Source: Rhizobium oryzicola (lineage in GTDB: Bacteria; Pseudomonadota; Alphaproteobacteria; Rhizobiales; Rhizobiaceae). Taken from it: 64,000 nucleotides of DNA. The first letter of the stretch is position 1, and every line of letters starts with the position of its first letter. Under the pieces are notes generated by a model. It was given only the letters and a program-made list of their open reading frames with translations. It was not told the origin of the DNA and ran no database searches. Position numbers and translations under genes: made by a program. Below are positions 42,642 through 49,572 of this stretch, piece after piece. The stretch spans positions 372,001-436,000 of the forward strand of contig NZ_JAUKWQ010000002.1 of assembly GCF_030504645.1 (NCBI RefSeq), read 5' to 3'.

Positions 42642-43229
42642 TCAGCCGAAGAGAAGCGATATGCCAGCCAGTGCCGTCAGTGCGCCGATGGCGCGGGCAA
42701 AGCTTGGCGCAAAGCGACCGATCGTCTGGCCGAGCACAATGCCGACGCCGTGCAGGAGGGCTGTGGAGATGATGAAGCCCGCGCCGAATTCAAACGCACC
42801 GGCGCCGCCGAGTTCCGAACCGTGGGCATGGCCGTGGAAGAGCGCGAAGATGGCGACGATGGCCGCGCAGGCCGAGGAGGGCAGGCGGGCGGCCGTTGCG
42901 ACGAGCAGACCAAGGCCGATGACGGATGCCAGAATCGCTGGTTCCACGAAGGGCAGGTGGATGCCGAGAAGCGCCAGCAGGAAGCCGACTGCCATGGTGC
43001 CGACAAAGGCGGCGGGAACCGCCCAGATGGCGTTGCGATGACCGGGCTGGCTCGCGACCTGGGAGGCCCACAGGCCAACGGAAATCATCACCAGCACGTG
43101 GTCTGCGCCGAACAGCGGGTGCGAGATGCCCGCCGCAAACGAGCCATGCTCCAGCGGATCAAGGTGAGCAAAGGCAGGCGCGGCAGCAGCCGCGAAAACG
43201 GAGGTCGTCAGAGCAAGGCGTTTCAGCAT
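42642..43229 (-). CDS. HupE/UreJ-family membrane protein
   Basis: This 195-aa protein has a signal-like first segment (LALTTSVFAAAAAPAFAH) and six hydrophobic helices. The family pattern HPLFGADHVLVMISVGLWASQ and the His-rich FALFHGHAHGSEL are clear; both His clusters are thought to bind nickel. HupE/UreJ proteins import nickel for hydrogenase or urease. Neither of those gene sets is in the window. The start is ATG 43229, after AGGGGA; the frame from 43277 is longer than the family. Confidence 0.9.
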   Translation of the reverse strand: MLKRLALTTSVFAAAAAPAFAHLDPLEHGSFAAGISHPLFGADHVLVMISVGLWASQVASQPGHRNAIWAVPAAFVGTMAVGFLLALLGIHLPFVEPAILASVIGLGLLVATAARLPSSACAAIVAIFALFHGHAHGSELGGAGAFEFGAGFIISTALLHGVGIVLGQTIGRFAPSFARAIGALTALAGISLLFG

Positions 43230-43476
43230 GTAAGTCCCCTGGTGCTTTTTCGTTGAGGCAGTCGATACCACCTCCACGATTTCGCCAAGAGATTAGGCAG
43301 TGCCTAAATTTCTGTCCATCCGCAAAATGACGGTGGTGAACTTGATCCGGTCACAAAATTTTCGACCGTTGTCCGAAACATTAACTCTCCACAGAGCCTA
43401 CTGCCGTTTCGCTCATTGTTTTGTGCGAGCGAACGCATTATGTCCGAGAACAGGAAATCCACTCTGGAGACTGCCG

Positions 43477-44064
43477 ATGAACGACGAGAATGACGACGAC
43501 AAGACGAAGGAACTGCCACTCGGCAAGGAAACGGAGGCGAACCTTTTCAAGTCGCGTTCCATCTTCATCTACGGCGGCATTACACAGGAACTGGCGCAGA
43601 AGGTGTGCACGCAGCTCGTGGCACTGGCAGCAGCCAGCGATGAAGACATTCGCATCTACGTGAATTCGCCGGGCGGCCACGTCGAGTCGGGCGACTCGAT
43701 TCACGACATGATCAAGTTCATCAAGCCGAAGGTCTGGATCATCGGTACCGGCTGGGTCGCATCCGCTGGCGCTTTGATCTACGTGTCGGTTCCGAAGGAA
43801 CGCCGCATCTGCCTGCCGAACACCCGCTTCCTGCTGCACCAACCGTCCGGTGGCACGCGCGGCATGGCATCGGATATCGAGATCCAGGCTCGCGAAATCA
43901 TCAAGATGAACCAGCGTCTGATCAAGATCTTCTCGAAGGCTACCGGCCAGTCGGAAGAGAAGATCGCCAAGGATATCGACCGCGACTACTGGCTCTCCGC
44001 TGAGGACGCTGTTCAGTACGGTCTGGTGTCCAAGATCGTTGAAAGCCAGTCCGAAATCGGCTGA
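43477..44064 (+). CDS. clpP: ClpP-family protease subunit (paralog)
   Basis: This 195-aa serine protease subunit has the ClpP fold with the triad Ser about 97 ([12 protein letters not shown]), His about 121 (FLLHQPSGG) and Asp about 170 ([13 protein letters not shown]). GIT-type strand [32 protein letters not shown] and the heptamer contact regions are conserved. The usual MxPSGGAxG loop is [13 protein letters not shown]. It is not next to clpX, lon or tig, unlike the main clpP of alphaproteobacteria, so it is one of the extra copies found in rhizobia. The charged N-terminus ([14 protein letters not shown]) differs from typical N-terminal loops and could restrict its unfoldase partner. TGGAG precedes ATG 43477. 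Confidence 0.9.
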   Translation: MNDENDDDKTKELPLGKETEANLFKSRSIFIYGGITQELAQKVCTQLVALAAASDEDIRIYVNSPGGHVESGDSIHDMIKFIKPKVWIIGTGWVASAGALIYVSVPKERRICLPNTRFLLHQPSGGTRGMASDIEIQAREIIKMNQRLIKIFSKATGQSEEKIAKDIDRDYWLSAEDAVQYGLVSKIVESQSEIG

Positions 44065-44089
44065 TTTCATTTTCTGGCTTTGTTGTTGA

Positions 44090-44123
44090 ACCCTCGGCAG
44101 TCGAACGGCTGCCGAGGGTTTTT
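44090..44123. terminator. Bidirectional terminator between clpP and the PhyH-like gene
   Basis: ACCCTCGGCAG and CTGCCGAGGGT form an 11-base perfect stem with an 8-base loop and TTTTTG on the plus strand. It ends just before the stop of the convergent gene, so it may serve both, though the T-run favours clpP. Confidence 0.88.
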
Positions 44124-44124
44124 G

Positions 44125-45093
44125 TTATCGGATCACCGGCTCGCCGTGATAGCGCCGCCTTGATGGCTTCGAGACGCCAAAGCCGACTTCCATCATCAGC
44201 CTTGGATGCTTGCGGGCAAGCGTTCCCATGTGAAAGCCGAAGGGGTCTTCGACAAAGCCAAAGCCGGCTCTCCCCGTCACCATTTGCACATTCTCCTCGC
44301 CGTAGTAGCGGACGATTTCATCCGCTGGATGCCCAACGACAAGAGTATACTGGTGCTTCAGCATGCGCTTGCGGTGGCTCGTGCGCACGAAGACATGCGG
44401 CCCGGCATCCTCGTCCACATCGGTGAGATAGAAGAAGAATTTCAGCATCCGCCAATCATCGAGATCGAAGTGGTATTTGAAGGAGGCGCGGCTGAGATCG
44501 GCATCGGATGCCGTCTTGGTGGGGAAGCTCCACCAGGTTCTCGTGGTGATCAGTTGCGCTTCACCGCCGAGGTAATGGCGGGCGATGGCCAGTAGCAGCG
44601 GATCCTGCTGAACTTTACGCGCCGCCTCGCATTGCATCACCCGCTCGAAGTGATGGCCGCTCAGAATAGTGCGGCCAAACCGTTTTTCCGTATCTGCATG
44701 CTCGCCCGCCTTGAACTCCAGGGCGCGATCGAAATTGCCGAAGCATGGCGTGTTGGTGGCGAAATCAGCCAGTTCCTCGCGAATCTCTGGCGGCAGAACG
44801 AGTCCACGAAAAATGCCATCCTGCCGAAGTTTATCCGCGATGAAATCTGGCCGGAGCGTGCCGAACATGGAGGATACCGGTGCACTGTCTGTAACGCGCC
44901 GGGCCGTCAGCCAATGGGCCCGACGAAAGGGCAGGGTGCGCGCGAGCACGAACATAGGAAGCCATGCCGGATTTTCCTGCAAGTCCGTCAGGTAGGTCGG
45001 TATGCGGGCAGCCATTCGGGCAAACAGGCTACCGCTTCTGGCAATTGCTTCGAGATCTCTTGGGGGAGCAGAGGTCTTGGCCGCGTCTTGCAT
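44125..45093 (-). CDS. Phytanoyl-CoA dioxygenase (PhyH)-like oxygenase
   Basis: This 322-aa protein has the double-stranded beta-helix signature of Fe(II)/2-oxoglutarate dioxygenases: H-x-D in FKYHFDLDDWRMLKFFFYLTDVDEDAGPHVFVRTSHR and the distal His with Arg in PFGFHMGTLARKHPRLMMEVGFG. The part around YLTDVDxDxGPxxxVxGSH is typical of PhyH proteins. These hydroxylate or oxidise small molecules, including halogenation-like side reactions in some. The substrate here is unknown. A perfect palindrome (45112-45127) lies 19 bases before the ATG and a LacI-type palindrome farther upstream. Confidence 0.86.
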   Translation of the reverse strand: MQDAAKTSAPPRDLEAIARSGSLFARMAARIPTYLTDLQENPAWLPMFVLARTLPFRRAHWLTARRVTDSAPVSSMFGTLRPDFIADKLRQDGIFRGLVLPPEIREELADFATNTPCFGNFDRALEFKAGEHADTEKRFGRTILSGHHFERVMQCEAARKVQQDPLLLAIARHYLGGEAQLITTRTWWSFPTKTASDADLSRASFKYHFDLDDWRMLKFFFYLTDVDEDAGPHVFVRTSHRKRMLKHQYTLVVGHPADEIVRYYGEENVQMVTGRAGFGFVEDPFGFHMGTLARKHPRLMMEVGFGVSKPSRRRYHGEPVIR

Positions 45094-45111
45094 CGGTGAA
45101 TCCTCAATAAG

Positions 45112-45127
45112 GCATGGCGTGCCATGC
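45112..45127. promoter_or_regulatory. Palindrome GCATGGC-GT-GCCATGC
   Basis: The perfect 7-base arms lie 19 bases upstream of the PhyH-like start on the minus strand. It could be an operator or a 5' hairpin close to the ribosome site. Confidence 0.4.
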
Positions 45128-45157
45128 GTTTTTCCGTCTTACCCAACCCTCACCACG

Positions 45158-45169
45158 GTTAGCGCTAAC
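45158..45169. promoter_or_regulatory. LacI-family-type operator candidate GTTAGCGCTAAC
   Basis: This is a perfect 12-base palindrome with the central CG that LacI/GalR-family regulators recognise (similar to the TAGCGCTA core of xylose-responsive operators). It lies in the 275-base divergent gap between the PhyH-like gene and the AXE1 esterase gene. No lacI-type gene is in the window. Confidence 0.5.
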
Positions 45170-45368
45170 ATATCCATGTCGCAACGCAGCAATAATTGTG
45201 ATTATGTATCACGTTAGACAACCTGCTGAATATATTTAGGAATCTCTAATGTCTTTGTTCTTGCCTTCCTTTCGGTTGAACTTTCAGGCGTGCGCGCGGC
45301 AAGTTGTTCTCGACATTGCCGAGGTGGATGATAAGCCGGTTCTTTCAGTATCCTGACGAGCCGTATTC

Positions 45369-46334
45369 ATGAGCATCCCGCAGAGCCACTCTTTTCCCTT
45401 CGATCCGACCTATGGCTACAGCCTTGAAAGGCTGCAGCAGGTGGGGGTGCCGGAAGCGCCTGAGGGTTTCGATGTGTTCTGGCGGCAGAAGTATGATGCA
45501 GCACTGGCCGTGCCGGTGCAGGTCGAGCGCAAGCCTTCCAAACTGTCCGATCCGCGTTGGACGGTGGAGGAGGTGCGTTACGTTTCAACGGATGGGGTGC
45601 GCATCGGGGCCTGGCTGCTGACGCCGAAGAACAGGCCGATCAGACAGGGAATCGTTGTCGGCCATGGTTATGGTGGTCGCGATGGTCCGGACTTCGATTT
45701 CCCCGGGACGGACGCAGTGCTGCTCTTTCCCTGCGCGCGCGGCATGTCGCTGAGTGCGCAGCCACCGTTTCCGTCCATGTCCGTTTGGCACGTGCTGCAT
45801 CAGATCGAGGAGCCGGAGAAATACCTCATCGGAGGCTGTGTGCAGGATATCTGGGTGTCGGTCTCCGTGCTGTCGGTGCTTCATCCGGATATCGCCGACC
45901 GCATCGGCTATAGCGGCATCAGCTTCGGCGGCGGGCTTGGTGCGCTTGCCATTCCCTTCGATCGGCGCGTTCGGCGCGGCTTTCTGGAAGTGCCGACCTT
46001 CGGCAACCGTCCGCTCTGGCTGCAATTGCCGACCACGGGCAGCGCGGCCTCGGTTCAGATTTATGCCAAGACTCATCCCGGTGTCGGCGAGAAGCTACGC
46101 CTGTTCGATGCCGCGACAGCTGCATCACGCATCACGGTGCCGATGCTCGTGGCGGCAGCTCAGTTTGATCCGGCTGTTGCGCCGCCCTGCCAGTTTGCTG
46201 TCGCCAATGCATTGCCCCGAAACCAATTTAATCAAATCTTCATCCTCGACGCCGGCCATTTCGAGTATCCTGGTGAGCAAATGCAGCATGCCGCCCTGTC
46301 GGACAGGGTTCGCCAGTTTTTTGGAGTGCCATGA
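45369..46334 (+). CDS. Acetylxylan esterase / cephalosporin-C deacetylase (AXE1 domain)
   Basis: This 321-aa alpha/beta hydrolase of the CE7 type starts EAPEGFDVFWRQKYDAAL, has an RGxxxS-like region CARGMSLS, the nucleophile Ser in YSGISFGGGLGALA, an acid in AAAQFDPAVAPP and the catalytic His in LDAGHFEYPG. It has no signal peptide, so it would deacetylate imported xylo-oligosaccharides or other acetyl esters in the cytosol. It overlaps the next esterase gene by four bases. A LacI-type palindrome upstream fits sugar control. Confidence 0.88.
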   Translation: MSIPQSHSFPFDPTYGYSLERLQQVGVPEAPEGFDVFWRQKYDAALAVPVQVERKPSKLSDPRWTVEEVRYVSTDGVRIGAWLLTPKNRPIRQGIVVGHGYGGRDGPDFDFPGTDAVLLFPCARGMSLSAQPPFPSMSVWHVLHQIEEPEKYLIGGCVQDIWVSVSVLSVLHPDIADRIGYSGISFGGGLGALAIPFDRRVRRGFLEVPTFGNRPLWLQLPTTGSAASVQIYAKTHPGVGEKLRLFDAATAASRITVPMLVAAAQFDPAVAPPCQFAVANALPRNQFNQIFILDAGHFEYPGEQMQHAALSDRVRQFFGVP

Positions 46335-47059
46335 ACCGGGAATATCTTCGTTGGTACAGTCCCAGGCTCCACCGCGACATGGAGCTTTTAATCTTCGGTC
46401 ATTCCGGTGCGAAGGTTCTGATGTTTCCCACCCGCGAAGGGCGGTTCTTTGAGTATGAACAGCTTGGCCTCGTTGCCAGCCTTGCCGACAAGGTCAATGC
46501 TGGTCAATTGCAGCTCTTCTGCGTCGAAGGCCTCGCCAACGAAACATTCTACAATCGCCACAGTCATCCTGTGGATCGCCTCCGCCGCCATGTCGCCTTC
46601 GAGGATTATATCCTGAATGAAGTGCTGCCGCTGATGGCAAGCCGCAATGGACATGATTGCACCATCGTGCAGGGCTGCAGTCTCGGCGCCTATCAGGCCG
46701 CGAGCCTCGTCTTCCGCCATCCGCATCTCTTCCGCAAGCTAGTCGCTTTCTCCGGTCGGTATGACCTGACGCTGCAGGTCGAATCCTTCGGTGACCTGCT
46801 GGACGGGCATTACGATGACGACGTCTATTTCCATACGCCCTCGCATTTTCTGCCGGGTCTGAACGGTGGCAGCCAGTTGGACAGCCTTCGGCATGTGGAG
46901 GTGGTGCTGGCGATCGGTGCCGAGGATCCCTTCGTCGACAACAACAGGCATCTCGCCCGTCTCCTCAGCGAGAAGGGCGTCGGCTATCAGCTGCATCTTT
47001 GGGATGGCCGTGCGCATCGTGGCTCCGCCTGGCGCAAGATGGCTGCGCTTTATATCTGA
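46331..47059 (+). CDS. Esterase-D-like alpha/beta hydrolase
   Basis: This 242-aa protein is a putative esterase (esterase D/enterochelin-esterase type). It opens REYLRWYSPRLHRDMELLIFGHSGAKVLMFPT and has the nucleophile Ser in VQGCSLGAYQAAS, an Asp in AIGAEDPFVDNN and a His in WDGRAHRGSAW. The first strand (MFPTREGRF) suggests an early oxyanion site. It is co-translated with the AXE1 gene (ATGA overlap), so the two hydrolases likely act on the same class of acyl esters. There is no signal peptide. The specific substrate is unknown. Confidence 0.83.
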   Translation: MNREYLRWYSPRLHRDMELLIFGHSGAKVLMFPTREGRFFEYEQLGLVASLADKVNAGQLQLFCVEGLANETFYNRHSHPVDRLRRHVAFEDYILNEVLPLMASRNGHDCTIVQGCSLGAYQAASLVFRHPHLFRKLVAFSGRYDLTLQVESFGDLLDGHYDDDVYFHTPSHFLPGLNGGSQLDSLRHVEVVLAIGAEDPFVDNNRHLARLLSEKGVGYQLHLWDGRAHRGSAWRKMAALYI

Positions 47060-47075
47060 ACTGACCTTCGACGAA

Positions 47076-47492
47076 TTACAGCGACTTCTTCAGGAAGGTG
47101 CGCGTCCGGCCTTTCGGAAACTCCGGCAGCTGCCCGAAAATCTCATAGCCTTGTCGCTGATATGTCTTTAGCGCGACCGGATTGAAGGTGTCGATCCAGG
47201 CGCCATGGCAGCCGCGCGATTTCGCTTCAGCCTCCGCCATCTCAAGCATCTTGCCCGCAACGCCCTGGCCGCGATGGACCTCCGGCACCACGAGGTATTG
47301 CGTGAACAGCCAGCCCCAGCCAGTGTAACCATAAAGCCCGCCAGAAACCTCGCCCTCATCGTCACGGATCAGAATGGCCAGGGGTTGGCGATTGGACGGT
47401 CCTATATCCGCTTCGTTGAAGGCCGCGAGCGCCGCGAGGATGGATGCCGTGTCAGCGTCGGATGGCGTGTTCGTCAGTTCCAGCATGTCCAT
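47076..47492 (-). CDS. GNAT N-acetyltransferase, last gene of the MoxR operon
   Basis: This 138-aa acetyltransferase has the compact GNAT core: LFTQYLVVPEVHRGQGVAGKMLEMAEAEAKSRGCHGAWIDTFNPVALKTYQRQGYEIFGQL. The acetyl-CoA loop (HRGQGVAGKM) is intact. Its ATG overlaps the stop of the upstream 689-aa gene (TAATG), so it is the fifth gene of the moxR operon. Close relatives are annotated as histone-acetyltransferase HPA2-like. It could acetylate a protein or small molecule connected with the MoxR system, but that is inference. Confidence 0.86.
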   Translation of the reverse strand: MDMLELTNTPSDADTASILAALAAFNEADIGPSNRQPLAILIRDDEGEVSGGLYGYTGWGWLFTQYLVVPEVHRGQGVAGKMLEMAEAEAKSRGCHGAWIDTFNPVALKTYQRQGYEIFGQLPEFPKGRTRTFLKKSL

Positions 47493-49561
47493 TATCGTCC
47501 CTCTCGCCACCACATGGCCGAAACCGCAAGCAGTAGTGCTCCAAGCCCGGCAAAGCCCGCAAACAGCGGCAGCGTGTTGATGCCCTTCAGCACCGTTTCA
47601 TTGGTCAGACGGATCACCATGCGATCGGGATTGGTGACTCGCACTTCGCCGCGGACCGGCAAGAGATCCGGCGTTCTGACGCCACTGCCGTTTGCAACGC
47701 GGGCCACCATGCCATGCGTCTTCTCGGCATAGGGTGCCAGCGTTTGCGTGGTCGAGATCATCGCCTTGAACTCGGCGGCATCGACCGCGCCGATATGCAC
47801 CAGCGTGGAAAACTTGCCGTTCGAAACCTCGAAGAGGCCCGTCTCCTGCATGCGCTTTTCGATTCGGTAAAGGCCGGGGCCCGCAGAGGTGAAGGGAACC
47901 GTCTCCGTCTTCCCCGAGGGATACTTGATGATTGCCGGACCCGGATCGTTTCCAATGGTCTGGCGGGTTGCCTCCAGCGTACGGCCAACGGCACGCGCGG
48001 TCAGCGCTTCCTCCTCCAGTTCCGGTTCCTTCATCAGCCAGTGGGCGATGCGGCGATAGAGATCCACATGCGGCCCGCCGCCTTCGAAGCCGCGCGCCCA
48101 AAGCCAGCCTTGATCGGATAGCAGCATGGCGACGCGGCCTTCGCCTTCGCGGTTCAGCACCAGCAGCGGCCGTTTCTCATCGCCTTCCATCACGACCTGC
48201 CCTTGAGGACGGTCGACATCAATAGTGCGGAACCAGCGGCCCCAGGCCGGCGGCTCACTGGTGGAACCATCGAGCCCTCGTGTCACTGGGTGCTTCTTGC
48301 CCGCCTCGGACAGACGCGGGAAGAAGCCGGCATTGTGGACATCGCCGGTGGGTGCCGCAGGAAGCACGGTACCGAGCGGCGTGGTCGCTATCGAATCCTG
48401 TCCGGCATGCTCAGGGCCTGCCGCGATCAGCAGCGCGCCACCCTTTTCCACATACTGGGCGATATAATCGTAATAGAGGATCGGCAGGACACCGCGATGC
48501 TGATAGCGATCGAAGATGATCAGGTCGAAGCTGTTGATCTTCTCCACGAACAGTTCACGTGTCGGGAAAGCAATCAGCGACAACTCATTGATCGGCGTGC
48601 CATCCTGCTTGTCAGGCGGGCGCAGAATGGTGAAGTGCACGAGATCGACGGAAGCGTCTGATTTCAAGAGGTTGCGCCAGGCGCGCTCGCCTGCATGCGG
48701 CTCTCCGGACACCAGCAGCACGCGAAGGTTCTGGCGGATGCCGTCGATGACATGCACGGCGCGATTATTGGCGGTCGTTACTTCGCCCGGCAGCTCAGCG
48801 ACCGCGAGTTCCATGATGTTATTGCCGGCACGCGGCACCGTGAAAGTGAAGGGCAGTTCCGTGCCGGGACGTGCCTGCAGCGTCGCAATCACATCGCCAT
48901 TCATCCGGATTGTTACTGGCGCGGGGGCGCTGTTCTGCGTCTTGCCGTCATCGACAACGCGCAGCGTCATCTGCTGTTCTTCGCCGACAATACCGAAGCG
49001 CGGCGCGCGCACCACTTCGATGCGGCGGTCAAATTCGTCGGCGCGGCCGGTGATCAGCCCATGGATCGGCGCGTTGAAGCCTAAATCCTGGTTGGTTCCG
49101 GGCATGTCATGGATCTGCCCGTCGGTCAGGAAAACGGCGCCGCCGATACGGGCAGGGGGGACATCCGAAATCGCGGCATTCAGCGCCGTGAACAGCCGCG
49201 TCGATGGCGACTCGGAGGCCGGGTCATTGTCTACCTCGACGATGCGTGGCTCGATGCGCGGGAATTTCGAGAAGCGATCCTTGAGCTGTTCCAGGGCCGC
49301 CGTCGTCTGTGCCTGCCGTTCCGGCGTCTGCTGGCTCTGCGAGCGGTCGACAATGATGGGAACGATGGTTGAAAGCGCCTCGCGTTGCTCCTCCGTCAAA
49401 GTGGGATTGGCTATGGCGAGCAAGAGCATGGCGAGCGCTACAGCGCGCAGAAGTGAGCCGCGCAGCCCCCGCCAAAGCGAGGCAAGCGCCAGCACCAGAG
49501 CGAAGGCGCCAAGCGCGATCATGACTGACCAGGGAACGAAGGGAGCGAATTCGATCGTCAT
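47492..49561 (-). CDS. Large membrane protein with VWA/glutamine-amidotransferase-like periplasmic region
   Basis: This 689-aa protein has two N-terminal helices (SVMIALGAFALVLALASLW; LLRAVALAMLLLAIANPTL), a long exported or cytosolic region and one C-terminal helix (LPLFAGFAGLGALLLAVSAMWW). The early part PIIVDRSQSQ followed by GGAVFLTDGQIHD looks like a degenerate von Willebrand A fold. The middle (RVLLVSGEPHAGERAWRNLL, IIFDRYQHRGVLPILYYDYIAQYVEKGGALLIAAGPEH) resembles the class I glutamine-amidotransferase-like fold seen in other BatA-neighbour proteins, without a catalytic Cys. It should be a structural member of the MoxR/DUF58/BatA complex. It starts 11 bases after the previous gene. Confidence 0.78.
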   Translation of the reverse strand: MTIEFAPFVPWSVMIALGAFALVLALASLWRGLRGSLLRAVALAMLLLAIANPTLTEEQREALSTIVPIIVDRSQSQQTPERQAQTTAALEQLKDRFSKFPRIEPRIVEVDNDPASESPSTRLFTALNAAISDVPPARIGGAVFLTDGQIHDMPGTNQDLGFNAPIHGLITGRADEFDRRIEVVRAPRFGIVGEEQQMTLRVVDDGKTQNSAPAPVTIRMNGDVIATLQARPGTELPFTFTVPRAGNNIMELAVAELPGEVTTANNRAVHVIDGIRQNLRVLLVSGEPHAGERAWRNLLKSDASVDLVHFTILRPPDKQDGTPINELSLIAFPTRELFVEKINSFDLIIFDRYQHRGVLPILYYDYIAQYVEKGGALLIAAGPEHAGQDSIATTPLGTVLPAAPTGDVHNAGFFPRLSEAGKKHPVTRGLDGSTSEPPAWGRWFRTIDVDRPQGQVVMEGDEKRPLLVLNREGEGRVAMLLSDQGWLWARGFEGGGPHVDLYRRIAHWLMKEPELEEEALTARAVGRTLEATRQTIGNDPGPAIIKYPSGKTETVPFTSAGPGLYRIEKRMQETGLFEVSNGKFSTLVHIGAVDAAEFKAMISTTQTLAPYAEKTHGMVARVANGSGVRTPDLLPVRGEVRVTNPDRMVIRLTNETVLKGINTLPLFAGFAGLGALLLAVSAMWWREGR

Positions 49562-49572
49562 GCCATCGGCTC

